In this document: piece after piece, positions 42,686-54,887 of the stretch | Numbering within the stretch: the stretch's first letter is position 1 | Layout of the letters: each line of letters opens with the position of its first letter | NCBI GenBank assembly: GCA_030848705.1 | Contig: CM061244.1 | Coordinates: forward strand, 107,715,111-107,779,110 | DNA from: Heracleum sosnowskyi | Lineage: Eukaryota; Streptophyta; Magnoliopsida; Apiales; Apiaceae | Length of the DNA stretch: 64,000 bases | Direction of reading: 5' to 3' | Notes under the pieces: model-generated | Databases searched by the model: none | What the model saw: the letters and a program-made list of their open reading frames with translations, nothing else | What the model was told of the DNA's origin: nothing | Position numbers and translations under genes: made by a program

Positions 42686-44400
42686 AATATAGAGATGGAT
42701 GTGTATCAGGTACCTGACTTGGCTAGGTGTCGTCTTCTCGTAGCAACCTTCAGGGAGAGTGCACAGCAGTGGTTTCAAAAGCTTGGGCCAGGTGTGATCA
42801 CTTCGTGGGAGGTAATGAAAACTCTTTTTCTGACAAAGTTTCAAGCTACTATGAAGTATGCTCCACCAGTGACCACTTTGGCTAATATCAAGCAAAAGGA
42901 AGGAGAAAGTTTGCAATCATACTTCAAGAGGTTCAATGCCGAGTCTACCATGGTTAGGGGAGCAACAGATGAGTCACTCAAAAGTTTCTTGATTGCAGGA
43001 CTTCAAGTCGGAACTGATTTCTGGAAACACCTCCAAGGGAAGGACCCTGTAACTCTAGCAGACCTCTTTTCTCAGGCGGAATACTTCAAGATCGTGGAAC
43101 AATCTCTGGCTGATAACAAAAAGTCCGACCCTCAAGGGAAATGGAAAGGTTCTAAAAGGAAGGATAGGTCTCTGAGTCCCGACTACAGGAGGAGAGGATA
43201 TACCCCGAACAGGGTGAATGTTGCTAATGCTAGAAGAGGTTGGACTCCACAGAATTACGATAGATTGAACAGGTATCAAATAGGGAGTTATACGCTGGCA
43301 GCCTCTGTCGAACATATCTTTGAAGTAAACAAGGATAAGGGCTTATTCAAGAAGCATGCACCTTTATCCTCGTGGCAGAGCAGAGATAAGAAGAAGTATT
43401 GCACGTACCACGAGTCTGCTGGACATAATACTCACGAATGTCGACAGTTAAAAGAAGAAATTGAGGAATTGATCAAGGCAGGATATCTAACTGACTGGAT
43501 TGTTAGAGAGGTGAAGAAGCATAAAGATGAACCCAATAGGAGGATGAAAAGAGAGCGTGCTCTGGATAGAGATGATGAGGATGGGTCTAAGGGTGTTCAT
43601 TTTACCCGGGCTGGAAGCATTCATACCATCTTTGGAGGGCACCATCTTGGTGGAGACAGTAACAACGCACTAGAGAGGTATGCTAGGGAAGCACGTCATA
43701 AGCCCTTAACTAGTGTGAACAGCTCTGAACTCAAGCCTCCCAAGTTGTTCAAGGGGGAATCAGTGGATATCACCTTCACAGAGGAAGAGGCAAGATGGGT
43801 ACATCACCCCCACAACGATGCCTTGGTGGTTGCCATACAAATAGGTCCTATGAATGTGCATCGAGTCTTTGCGGACAATGGAAGTTCAGTGAATATCCTT
43901 TACTACAACACTTACAGGAAGTTAGGTTTGCCTGATAATGATATTGTCAGAGAGGACTCATGGATTTATGGTTTCATAGGAGAAGATGTCAGAGTTACGG
44001 GTGCGATTAAGCTTCCGGTCACGCTTGGCGAAGGACCCTTATACGTAACTCAAATGGTGGAATTTATGGTGTTGGATCAGGAATCTGCCCACAATGCCCT
44101 AATAGGGAGACCTTTGCTGAAGGAGATGAAGGTGGTTACTTCCATTTATCATTTGACAATGAAATTCCCCACTCCTAACGGGATCGGTTCAGTCCGAGGG
44201 TCACAATATGAGTCAAGGGAATGCTACCACAGAACTGTCAAGGGTTTTCGTCGCAATGGACTAGGAGGGTGCGCCCTTCCCCAGGAGGATGCTCAGGGAA
44301 TGCTTAAAGGTTCTAAGGGGGAGATCCATGCTCATTACACAATTCAGGAACCAGAAGAGGACGTCCCTCTATGGAGGGCGCGCCCTCAGATTTTATTGTT
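42686..44400 (+). pseudogene. E1 gag C-terminal part and protease
   Basis: Resumes the E1 gag frame after E2. Retrotransposon gag domain (ARCRLLVATFRESAQQWFQ, TKFQATMKYA, SLQSYFKRFNAE), then a zinc-knuckle-like CTYHESAGHNTHEC near 43400, and an aspartic protease with VFADNGSSVNILYYN near 43868-43912 and NALIGRPLLKEM. This stretch is open, but its upstream part (16586-18061) is broken and it loses frame near the repeat at 44530-44720. The original function is virion-like particle formation and polyprotein cleavage. Confidence 0.88.
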
Positions 44401-44529
44401 GGAGGCGCCCCTTCAAATTGATGAACTCCAGGAAGGGATTGTGGAGGATGTGCCCACAGAAGATTGGGAAGAATCGATTTCTATAAATATCCAAGGAAAG
44501 CGTCAGGAGGTTTTTGAAGGCAATCACAT

Positions 44530-44722
44530 CCAGAAGGCGCGCCCTCGAGGGAAAAAGAGCTACTGGAAGGCGCACCCTCAAGGGAGGAAGAGCTTGTTGG
44601 AGACACACCCTCGAGATAGGAACTTGTTGGCATCCTCTCTAGGGAGGAAGAGTATACTAAGGACGCGCCCTCAAGAGAGGAAGAATTTGTGGAGGACGCG
44701 CCCTCAAGGAATGAGGTGCCCG
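44530..44722 (+). repeat. Short tandem repeat in E1 between protease and RT, about 33 bp unit
   Basis: About six imperfect units each holding a variant of GGACGCGCCCTC followed by AAGGGAGGAAGAG. In the pol frame the units encode 11-residue EDAPSREEELV-like repeats; in the gag frame they give RTRPQERKNLW-like repeats. The pol frame has a stop in one degenerate unit near 44620. Confidence 0.8.
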
Positions 44723-44724
44723 TT

Positions 44725-46300
44725 GAAGATCCTCGCCTTTTTGACCTTGATCTTGATCGAAGAATTCCTATCCTAAATGAGAAGACAGGTCCTGCTGAAG
44801 ACACAGCCTCGATCCTGGTAGACACGGTAGATCCCAGTAAGGTTCTTAAGATTGGGTCACAGCTAAACAATGAATTGAGGGAGAGCCTAACTAACTTCCT
44901 TATGGCCAATTTGGATGTGTTTGCTTGGAGTCATGCTGATATGATAGGAATTGATCCCAACGTCATATGTCATCATCTAAACATATATCCCAATAATAAA
45001 GGAATGTGTCAGAAGCGGCGTGCTGTCAGTGGAGAGATCAGTAGCTTTGAAGGAAGAGGTCGACAGGCTCTTGGATGTTGGTTTGATCAAAGAGTCTTTC
45101 TATCCTGAGTGGTTGGCAAATCCGGTGTTGGTGAAAAAGCCTTATGGGAAATGGAGAACTTGTGTGGACTTCACGGATCTGAAAAAAGCTTGCCCAAAGT
45201 ATTGTTTCCCGCTTCCTCGAATTGATCAGTTGGTAGATGCTAAGGCTGGACATGCTCTCTTAAGTTTTATGGACGCTTACTCAGGGTATAATCAAATTCC
45301 TATGTACGGACCAGATCAGGAGCATATCTCCTTTATCACTGACAGAGGTTTGTACTGCTATATTGGTATGCCCTTCGGTCTCATCAATGCAGGGGCAACT
45401 TATCAAAGGTTGGTGAATATGATGTTCAAAGAGCAGATTGGCAAGACCATGTAGGTGTATGTGGATGATATGCTTGTCAAGTCTAAGGAAGCAGTAGACC
45501 ATGTGAAGCACTTGGAGGAAACATTTGGGATTCTGCGCAAGTATAGGATGAAGTTAAATCCACAAAAATGTGTCTTTGGTGTTGAGTTGGGGAAATTTTT
45601 AGGCTTTATTGTTAATCATAGAGGGATTGAGGCTAATCCGGAAAAGATTAAGGCATTCCTTGAAATGAAGTCTCCTACCAGCGTGAAGCAGGTTCAAAGC
45701 CTTTGTGGACGGATTGCAACTCTAAATCGCTTTGCCTCAAAGTCTTCTGATCGTTGCAAAGAATTTTTCAAAGCCATTGGGGGGGGGGGGGGTTGATAAG
45801 GATTTTATGTGGACTCCTGCTTGTGAAGATGTTTTTCAAAAAATCAAGGAACAATTAGGTAAGCCCCCACTTTTGGCCAAGCCTGTGGATGGTGAAGTGT
45901 TGATTCTGTACCTGGCCATCTCTGTTTACTCCATTAGTGCTGTATTAGTACGAGAAGAAGACGGTTTTCAATCTCCGATCTACTATGTGAGTAAAAGGTT
46001 GTTAGATGCAGAAACCCGATATACTAGCATGGAGAAGCTGGTATATGCCTTGGTGTTGGTTGCACGAAAGCTACGTCCTTACTTCCAGGCTCATAAGATT
46101 GAAGTCCGGACTTCTTATCCCATGAGACATATTTTACATAAACCATAAGCTTCAGGAAGGATGTTGAAGTGGGCAATTGAGTTGGGGCAGTATGATTTGG
46201 AATATGTTTCCCGAACGGCAATCAAGGGACAAGCCTTAGTTGACTTCATTCTGGAATTTGAAGATGAAAGTATGGGACAAGAAATCATTTTGGTGAACCC
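44725..46300 (+). pseudogene. E1 reverse transcriptase and RNase H, broken
   Basis: Family motifs: FAWSHADMIGIDP, WLANPVLVKKPYGKWRTCVD, FMDAYSGYNQI, VYVDDMLVKS, KFLGFIVNHRGIEANP, and the RNase H part YYVSKRLLDAETRY...KWAIELGQYDLEY. Lesions: 1-nt frameshift near 45030, TAG at 45452-45454 just before the YVDD active site, a G run at about 45779-45792 that shifts frame, TAA at 46146-46148 and a stop near 46302. Not functional. Confidence 0.9.
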
Positions 46301-46362
46301 CTAACCCTTACGAGCAAGAGGCAAGCCCTTCAAAGGAAGAATATCCTTTTCCTTGGTGGACC

Positions 46363-47073
46363 ATGTACGTGGATGGAGCAGTCAACAATGATGGGGCAGG
46401 TGCTGGAATTCTTTTAACCTCTCCTGAAGGCCACCTTCTTATGAGTGCTATCAACTTCAAATTTGCAGTAACCAATCATGAAGCTGAGTATGAGGCACTG
46501 ATTAATGGTTTAAAGTTAACTTTGGAAATGAATGTGAGAAATTTGGTGGTGTTCAGTGATTCAAAGTTGGTCGTTCAGCAGGTTGAAGGAGGATTCCAGA
46601 CTAGAGGACCAAAAACAGAGGCATATATGATGAGTGTTTGTCGTTTGATTCAATGGTTCAACATAGTCAGACTTGAAGGAGTTCCTCGTGAAGATAATTC
46701 TAAGGCGGATGCTTTGGCCAGTTTGGGTTCTCAAAGAGACACGGTGTTGATGGGAGACATTCCATGGGAAATTCAAGAGATTCCAAGTATCCCAGAGGTG
46801 GAGCTAATGGTTGTGGATCGAGTACCAATGATAACTTGGATGACTCATATCCAAGAGTATATACAAAAGGGAATTCTACCCGACGATAAAGGAGAAGCAA
46901 GACGTTTAAAGTACCAAGCGGCGAGGTATGTGGAATATGATGCGGTGTTATATCGAAGAGGTTTTAATCAACCCTTGCTTAGGTGCGTTGATGGAGATGA
47001 CTGCAACTACGTCTTGAGAGAGGTACATGAAGGAATATGTGGCAATCACTCGGGGGTAGTTCTCTTGCCATGA
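46363..47073 (+). pseudogene. E1 second RNase H (archaeal-type, aRNH) and start of integrase
   Basis: An open piece with YVDGAVNNDGAGAGI, NHEAEYEALINGL, FSDSKLVVQQV and REDNSKADALASLGS. It has the four acidic positions of an RNase H and follows RT-RNase H. A second RNase H in this position is typical of Tat-lineage gypsy elements. It ends at TGA 47071-47073 at the HHCC zinc finger of the integrase (YVLREVHEGICGNHSG). Open itself but part of a broken polyprotein. Confidence 0.85.
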
Positions 47074-47075
47074 AG

Positions 47076-48071
47076 GTGTTACGACAGGGATATTACTGGC
47101 CAACCTTAAAAGACGATGCTATGAAGTTTACAAGAGCATGCGATTAGTGCCAACGCTTTGGAAACTACTCATCCATTCCTGCAACAACATTAACCTCAAT
47201 GATGAGCCCCTGGCCTTTTGCTATGTGGGGGATTGATCTCATTGGAGAGCTTCCTATGGCCAAAGGGGGTGTCAAGTATGTTGTTGTGGCTGTGGATTAT
47301 TTTACCAAGTGGGAAGAGGCTATGCCCTTGGCAAATATAACGACCAAGAAAATCAAGGATTTTGTTTTTAACTCCATTGTGTGTAGGTTTGGAATTCCCT
47401 ACAAGCTCATATCTGACAATGGAAAGCAGTTTGACAGCAAGGAGCTAAAAAAGTTGTGCGAAGATTTGAGAATTAAGAAAGATTTTGCAGCAGTCTATCA
47501 TCCTCACAGCAATGGGCAGACTGAAGCTATTAATAAGATAATCAAGCACACCCTGAAGACCAAGTTGGAAGAAATTAAAGGTAACTGGCCTGAGGAGCTT
47601 CCTATGGTGTTGTGGTCCTACAATACCACACCAAGGTCTACTACTGGGGAGTCTCCATTTATGTTATCTTATGGCTTTGAAGCAATGGTTCCTGTGGAGG
47701 TTGGATCAGGGTCATTCAGGAGGGATCATTATGACAAGGAGTCTAATGAGGTCAACCAACGACTTCATCTTGATTTCCTGGAAGAGACGCGTGCAATATC
47801 ATCCTTACGATTAGCTGCATATCAGAAAAGAGTGGCCAGGTTTTATGATCGAAGAGTAAGGGTACGTCGCCTCAAGGTTGATGATCTCGTGTTACGAAGG
47901 GTGATGCCTCATACCAGAATTGCCAATCATGGGGTCTTTGGAGCCAACTGGGAAGGGACTTACAGGATCAAGTCTGTGCTTTGGGAAGGAACTTTTCACT
48001 TGGAAGATTTGAGTGGCAATCCTATACTGAGAGCATGGAATGTGGAACATTTGAAGAAATACTACCAATAG
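47076..48071 (+). pseudogene. E1 integrase
   Basis: A frameshift near 47070, a stop near 47100 and TAG at 47145-47147 in the CxxC of the zinc finger break the start. From 47199 the core is open: WGIDLIGELPMAKGG, LISDNGKQFDS and HSNGQTEAINK give the D, D, E triad, followed by GESPFMLSYGFEAMVPVE and a C-terminal domain ending VEHLKKYYQ. Not functional because of the upstream breaks. Confidence 0.88.
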
Positions 48072-48810
48072 GGAGTGGTTCTGTACCCCCTATGTTATCT
48101 ATCTAAATAAACTAGAAGAAATAAAATTCCTCCTAGTCTATGGGGGTAGTGCATGTACATCCTCCCTTGAGTAGTTGAGATGTTTTTTATTGTTTTTATT
48201 TTTATTTTCCCCACAGAGCATTAGCCCTTGGGACCAGTGTGGGTTTCACACCGGAGCGTATTATTTATCAAGAATTTTGAAGATTTGTTTTGATTCCTTA
48301 GAGATTATTAAGTTTCTAATTCTGCTTAAGGAGGGCGCGCCCTCAACAATATTATGGAAAGACGCGCCCTATACCAACTGATAAAGGAAGTGGCTTTAAA
48401 GAGTAAAGACATACTTGTTAGACGCGCCCCAGATAGTTTTATTTGAGAGGACACGCCCATATCATGATTCACAAATAAAACATCCAACACTACCAGAAAA
48501 GCATAAAATGAAAACAATTAAGGCAATCAAACAAGATATGCATAAATAGAGGACGCGTCCCCATATGAACTAAGACAAGGCACGCCCTAAACAGGTAGAT
48601 AGTAAGAAAGGTAAAAGATTTGAAGTAAAAGACTAAACAACAAGATAAGTAGATAGTAAGCATTGAATAGAAAGTTAAGTCAAGTTTCCAAGGGAATAAA
48701 CCCTAGTAAGTTTGTCAAAAGAAAACCCAAGTTAAATTACAAACTGCAAGGCTTCAAAGGAGGGTCTGCACCTCGAAATATTCAAATTTAAGAAAGGTTC
48801 AAGACGCGTC
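48072..48810 (+). other. E1 spacer rich in GC-box motif
   Basis: Noncoding. Contains at least seven variants of GGACGCGCCCTC (for example near 48330, 48359, 48420, 48450, 48551, 48581, 48803), some as the palindrome AGGGCGCGCCCT, in otherwise AT-rich DNA. No protein-like frame. Confidence 0.75.
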
Positions 48811-50276
48811 CTAAGCTTGGCCATCTACTTTGTTTCCGTCTCCTTCGAGATTCTTAGGAAGGCTAGTGTTCTCAGCTTCTTGTTCTTTGGGAGAAGAATC
48901 AGCAACAGCATTTTCATTCTCAGGTGGTGCCCCTTCAGAGGACGCACCCTCTTCCTCTGAATCACCATCACTTGTAGGAGACGCCACTTCGAGGCCAAGA
49001 AACACCCTTTTTGCCTTGATCGATTTAGCTTCCTCAACTTTGAACTTGGCAATCCACGCCATGGTCTCTTCCCCAAATTTAGTAAAGTCATAATCAGGGT
49101 CTTGAGCAAGGAATCCATAAGCATAATTTCTAAAACCATCCCTGAAAGATGCTTTCTCAATTTTCTTCTTCTCTAGGACCCAACCATTCTTTTGGTCCTC
49201 ACCAAGATCAGCTATTTGTTTTTCCAACTTTTGCTTCTCCTCACGTAGATTGTTAATGGTGGCGTTTAGACCATCATTGACTTCCTCTTGAGATTTCAGT
49301 TGTGTGTCATAGAAACTTTTGGTGCGTTTAAGATCATTCTGCAAATCTTCAATCACAGTATCAAGCTCGCCTATTTGCTTGGAGAATTTATATCTCTCTT
49401 TTTCAAGAGACTTAAGGTGCGTCCTATCCTGTTGAAGAGAGTTTTGCCGATTCAAGGCAGAAACAAGTATTTCAGAAGAAGCCTTGATGATGGCTTCATT
49501 TTCAGCTTGAGAATCTCTATTTCTCCACTTGATAATATCGTCATCAGAAACATAAGGAATGGCAAGTGGATTTAAGGCGGCCGAGACCAAGGAAAATGAA
49601 GGTGTAGGTTTTAACTTCTTAGAGGACGCGTCCTTTATAGCTTCAGCAACGTCAGATTTTTCTTTCCTTTTTCTGTTCTCTTTCTCCAAATCAATTATAT
49701 TTTGAGATTTTTTAACCTCAGGAGGAGGCTTCTTTGTGTCTTTCCTATGAGCACGCGCCTTTGTTCTTTTCCCAATTTTAACAGCAGGAGCAACACCCGA
49801 TTCTAGACCCCAACCAGCTGGAAGGTCATCCATACATGAGAAGATAAGATAAGATATAAAGTTAGAACGCGCCTTCAGCATTATAATTGTTTCTGTAGCA
49901 TTAATATTCTGCAAGTATAAAGCACGTGTTATACATGTGTTAAGTAAAATTTGAGATTGAAAATTCATGCTACCAGGCTTTGAGGGCGCGTCATCATAAA
50001 CACTCTCTTCAATTTCAGTTTCTTCTTCCTCCTCCTCCTCCTCATCATCGGAATCATAATCTTTAGAACCCTTAATGGGAACGCCTTTTCTAAAGCATTG
50101 GAAAGGAACAATGGACCCCACTTCTTTCCTCAAAATTCCAACCCTTTTCAGATTATCTTCAGTAATTAAGACTTTGAGATTGAATCGTGAATATGGGAGA
50201 GAAGTAATTTTATCAGCCCATTTTTTGGCCTCTCCAAAAAGTTCTCTTATGTTTCTGTTATCTAAAGTTGGCAGTT
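48811..50276 (-). CDS. E1 antisense accessory gene, C-terminal exon (coiled-coil protein)
   Basis: Open from about 50276 (NRNIRELFGEAKKWADKI...) to TAG-type stop at 48811, about 485 codons. Features: acidic tract DSDDEEEEEEEE near the start, basic nuclear-signal-like GKRTKARAHRKDTKK, then a long coiled coil (EKERYKFSKQIGELDTVIEDLQ...), SFRDGFRNYAYGFLAQDPDYD and an acidic tail. Antisense genes with a transposase-28-like N-terminal domain and coiled-coil C terminus are known from Tat-lineage gypsy elements. It probably forms one spliced gene with 51294-50364, but the acceptor is not obvious. Fairly free of stops for such an old element. Function unknown. Confidence 0.65.
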
Positions 50277-50363
50277 TACGAAAGAAAAAATTATTTTAAA
50301 AGAAAATTTTCTAAGGGCGCGCCCTCAAGGAAAAATTTAAAAAAGGAATGGACGCGTACTTAC

Positions 50364-51294
50364 TATGATTACAGTTGAAGATGACTCTGACCCTCTCAAT
50401 ATTCCAAAGGTAGAAGAACGGTTCCTTCCAATTCTTCTCATTACTTATCTTACCACTGGAAAAGCCCATTTTATTGTGTTTGTGTTGAGGAGTCAAGAAG
50501 TAGTAACCTTTAGAGCTTTTCCTGATGGCAAAGAAATAGCTAAATTCTTCCATGGTTGAAGGGGTTGATATTCCTTCATCGTGATATAATATGAACAAGG
50601 CAAGGGCTAATTTGTATGAATTTGGAGAAAGTTGGATTGGAGCTATATCATACCACTGTAGGATACTTTTGAAATAAGGATGAAGAGGCGCGCCTACTCC
50701 TAATGACATTAGCTTCGGAGAGGTAACCATTCGAGGTATCCTGAAGGGTTTTGGCCATTTGAAGACATGAGGCCTCATCATAGAGGGAGGACGCGCCCAT
50801 TGACCTTCCATGCCGTAATATGTCATGCACCAAGTTATTTCAGCTATGGATATAGTGGAAGACATTCCAACAGAGAATAACTTGTTGCCTTGTTTTCTTA
50901 TTCTTCTTTTGTCTGCTTCAGTTAATGTATTTACGTATTGGCCCCAATCAAAATCCATTTCTTCTTCGGTGATTTCAGGATGGATAAATGGGTTGGGAGA
51001 AGCTTTTGTGGGAGGTAGGCGGTCATCAATATCTGGATATGAGTTTTCTGAGGACGCGTTCTCATCATCAGATATGTTTTCAAAATGGGACACACTCTCT
51101 TCAACAGGGGAAACAATTTTCTTTCCCTTTCTTCTTTGCATATTGCCTCCTATGTCGTTGTCTGTAACCCCTTCTATGTCGTCAATAACTGGTGTAAACT
51201 CATGAGGGCGCGCCCTATTTCTTCGACGGGTTACTTCTGGGTTGAGATCATCAACATGAGGCATGGATGAATTGGATTTTGTGGTTGAAGACAT
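50364..51294 (-). CDS. E1 antisense accessory gene, N-terminal exon (putative gypsy-type transposon domain)
   Basis: ATG at 51294. About 140 residues of charged low-complexity sequence are followed by a conserved domain: GVGAPLHPYFKSILQWYDI, APIQLSPNSYKLALALFILY, FFAIRKSSKGYYFLTPQ, NWKEPFFYLWN. This matches the plant family called putative gypsy-type transposon domain (Pfam PF04195 by memory of its motifs). A GTAAGT donor at 50363-50358 ends the exon; reading past it (to 50311) only adds the GC-box motif sequence. Minus-strand genes before the 3' LTR are characteristic of Tat-type elements. Confidence 0.75.
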
Positions 51295-52262
51295 TGCTTC
51301 AGTATTACCTTTGAAAGGCGAAACTCCTTGAAGGTGTTCTATGGCTTGAGTGTGGAAAGAGAGGATTGATAATGAACTTTGTGCAGGGAAAGCAAGAGGA
51401 GATGGGGAGTAAATCCCTAGACGTTTGTTGAAATCCCTAAAAGGATGAAAAGGAGAAGACGCGTCCTTACCCTCCAGCTGAAAAGAGAAAGAAAAATGGT
51501 AAGGACGCGTCCTGAAATGAAAGTAAAATTAAAAAAAAAACATATTGAAAGCAGGAATTAGAAGATGAATCCTAGATATACCGAAGCTTAACCTAATCAT
51601 CGTTTGAAATATGTCTGCATAAAATTATGCTACGAAGAATTTCTGGATATGCATCTCAAAGGACGCGTCCTAATTATTAGCTACGCCTCGAATTAACATC
51701 TAAAGTTATGCAATGGTAATTACAAATTGAAGAAATATATACAACAGACGGCGCGCCCTTCTTCACAGAAACACAATTTGAAATTAAACATATGCAATAT
51801 ATAGATCAAATATAGATAGATACATATACATACATTTCAAACTTCAAGAACATATAAAAAAGTTCAACAGTCATATTGATGATTTGAGCATAATACACGG
51901 TAAAAACACGAAATGAATACATGAAATCGTACCTTTACAGTTGCTGAACAAGATCTGTGAAGAAAATCAACGAAAAGAGGGACAATTTGACCGGATTTTA
52001 TTCGGAAAAATGAAGTAGCGGCGGTGGTTATTTTTCTGAATAAAAGAGTAAAGTAAAAATGGTAAAGTAACTTTTAGGTATTTATAGGCGAATGCCCGCC
52101 TAGTGGAGGACAGCTGTCAAGCACGTGCGACATAATGATACTGGAAGGGTGTGTTCTCTATAAAGGCGCGTCTTGTTCAGTAAAGGCTTGAGGAAATTTT
52201 GGGAAAAGTTTTTAAAGAAATTCAATGTATTGTATTTAACTTCACACTGAATTGGGGGTAGT
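51295..52262 (-). promoter_or_regulatory. Leader and promoter of the E1 antisense gene; E1 polypurine tract at its edge
   Basis: On the minus strand GCCTATAAATACC (about 52079-52091) is a good TATA box. The leader may be spliced: donor AAAGGTACG at about 51933, acceptor CTTTTCAG at about 51481. Several GGACGCGTCC motifs lie between. For the plus strand, the E1 purine tract AATTGGGGGTAGT occupies about 52250-52262, directly before the 3' LTR. Confidence 0.55.
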
Positions 52263-53570
52263 TGTTATAGCCAAAATTCGATAATGGGTTTTTAGGTTAG
52301 GTTCGGGTCACAAATTCAATTAAGATATCTAAAATGTAGTTAGAAATAGGTCAAATGTTAGAAATAGTTGGGGCTTACCCTCATAGGGGTAAGGACGCGC
52401 CCTCTGAGGACGTCTACGCCTTGAGGGCGCGCCCTCATGGTAATGACAGCTTGATTAATGATTTGACAAAGGACAACGGCTATATTGACATGATATGATA
52501 TGAGGAAGATTCAGGACTTGTGCTCGTAGGGGGGAGGGCATGCCCCTTTGGCCATCTAACCCCTAAGGACGCGTCCTCTCGGTAGGAACTGACAACTCTA
52601 CATGAATGGAAGACTTGACAGAATAATGACTTCATTGACATGAGACTTACACGAGAGAGACTTAGGGCTTGTCCTCATGGGGACAAGGGCACGCCCTTTA
52701 GGCCATCCACCCCTTGAGGGCGCATCCTCTTGGGGGATGTCTGTAGTTGAAGGCCTCCAGGGGTTTTCCTGATGATTGAAGGCCTCCTCCTGTATTCAAT
52801 GGGCGCGTCCTCATTGGGGATGTAGGGTTAACCTTGGTGTGTGTTTTGGGAGCTCTGTTCCTGTACTCAATGGGCGCGTCCTCATTGGGGAACTTTTGAG
52901 TAATCCTGCACTTTGCACCCAAACACTTGGGATCACTTGTCCTGTTATCTGGTGGGTGCTTCTCATTCGGGGGACAAGGATGCGTCTAACATTTAAGGTA
53001 AGTCATGGCTATACCTGTATCTATGAATTAAGGAAATAGTTGGTAATGGATAGGACTAGTCCTCGACGAGGGAAGTTTCCTTATCCATGAAGTCCTGACG
53101 TCATAGATAAGCCTTGGGCCTTTGTGACGAGGCCTTATCGTTTGACATTCCTAAAGTGAGCTAAAACTCTAAGTATGGAAAGAGCTGGAAGTCCTACGTT
53201 CAAGTAAGGAAAGAGATGAAAGTCCTATGTTCAAGTATGGAAATATATGGAAGAGTCCTACGTCTAAGTAAGGAAGGCGGTGGAAGACTTCGACTGGGCC
53301 TTGAAGATCAGAGACCCAGCCCATGGAGGAAACTTCCTCCCCAAGAACTACGTTGGCTTGATTCCCTATATAAGGGATACGTAGGCACATTGTAAGGGGT
53401 CGAAAAGTTGACAGCTCTGAGACAACCAACATAAACCCTAAACAATCTCAGCCACCAATTAAACACAACCACCATACTCCGGCGAATTCATCACCCAAGG
53501 ACCACCGTTGTAGATCTTGATTCCGGCGACAAACCTCAAACTTTGTTAATACCAAATTCCTCCATTAACA
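52263..53570 (+). repeat. E1 3' LTR
   Basis: 1308 bp, TGTTATAG...TTAACA. Clearly diverged from the 5' LTR: substitutions throughout, a replaced stretch near 52730-52800 and lack of one short duplication present in the 5' LTR. TATA-like CTATATAAGG near 53366. Confidence 0.93.
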
Positions 53571-54646
53571 ACAAATAAACAGAAATAAATCAGATTTACT
53601 TATCCGGTCGTACCATGGAAACATGATCATGCTCGATCGAACTATTACTTCCTTTATGAGAGTTTGATCCATTTTAGAACCTTTTTCTTCTGCTGATGCT
53701 GATTGAATAGTTTCATACATATTATATATAACAAAAATATATAAGCAGAATATGGATCAACTAACAACACGTATGCCTTCAATATGTCTCCAAGCACGCC
53801 CATACAGCTTTAGACTGTTACAATCTATAAGCAAATACAATCTATATACCCAGCTACACAGAATCAGTGGTAGAACCGGGAATTAGAAAGACCCGGGGAT
53901 GAAATGTAAAGTAGTAACTTTTTGCCCGTTATTCAAAATCAGCCAGGGGCTCAAATGAAATAAATGTCTAATCTTTAAGGACAAAACATGACTGCCAATA
54001 AAATAATTCACGCTCCACCTATGTTAGCCTCCCCAGCTCCCCCGGACCACTGCCACTACCGTACTACAGACAATGATCATGTTACCCTGCAAACTGTTAG
54101 AATAACAATATAAGATCCTGAAAAGTACTTTCCTCTAACACCTTGAGGTTTTAGAGCGACTGGTTACTCAACACAAACCATTTCATCCCATAAAACACAA
54201 CAAACCACCCAAATAATACTAGTTATAAGCATGAAAATATTTTGGTTATAGTCCATATATGTAACATACACTAAATACAAACAAAAAGCACTAAACAATT
54301 AAACATATAACACACAATTTATGATGCACAGAGTTTTTAAGATGATATAATTTGTATTCGAATACGAACCTATGCTTTCACCATCGATGGTGTTATTTCA
54401 GAACTTGCATTTTTAGGAAATTGTTCAGGCTAGTCAGATTAGGCAGCTCAGTCTTTATTGCCTTAACAGCTTAATTCCCATTTAGTGAACCCATTACATT
54501 ATGGATGATGTTCTTAGTAATATTAATGGTCCCTACTTGTAACACAAGGGAACAAGATGCCCCTATTATTGAAATACTTGAACTTGAAGATAATGACAGT
54601 CACAAACATATGTCACAATCAAGTCATTTGAGCTAATATTCAATTC
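53571..54646. other. Host intergenic DNA, no gene seen
   Basis: About 1.1 kb without recognisable coding sequence or repeat. This was probably contiguous with the sequence before 15172 prior to E1 insertion. No continuation of the fragment at 14783-15171 could be read. Confidence 0.4.
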
Positions 54647-54887
54647 TGTTACAACAAACTCCAGCCCAATTATATTACAACAAACTCAATCTAGAGATAA
54701 AAGGATATAAAGCAATAGAATTCTTCTTTACTAGTTACTTCTTCAGTTTTAGTTTTGCTTCTTCAAGAATATAGAATGAACTCTAAGTAATTATTGTTTT
54801 TCTTAAGCTTTGTAAATAATGGAGCAGATGTTTGATTGATGAAGATGATGAAGTAGATTGTTTTAAACGTTCTTTCATATTGTAACA
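54647..54887 (+). repeat. E5 5' LTR
   Basis: Bounded by TG and CA with TGTTACAA/TTGTAACA ends and followed at once by a Met-tRNA primer site. There is no second copy to confirm it, so the left edge is inferred from the terminal inverted sequence. Confidence 0.65.

Larger units (their letters stand above)
15172..53570 (+). mobile_element. E1: Ty3/gypsy LTR retrotransposon, Tat-like, split by nested copia elements
   Basis: LTRs at 15172-16531 and 52263-53570 begin TGTTATAGCC and end TTAACA. Flanks GCAAA (15167-15171) and ACAAA (53571-53575) are a target duplication with one mismatch. Without the 24.6 kb E2 insertion the element is about 13.8 kb. Coding order is gag, protease, RT-RNase H, second RNase H, integrase, then antisense genes before the 3' LTR, the layout known from Tat-lineage elements. 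Multiple stops and frameshifts, and LTRs differing by substitutions and large indels, show it is the oldest layer of the nest. Confidence 0.93.
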
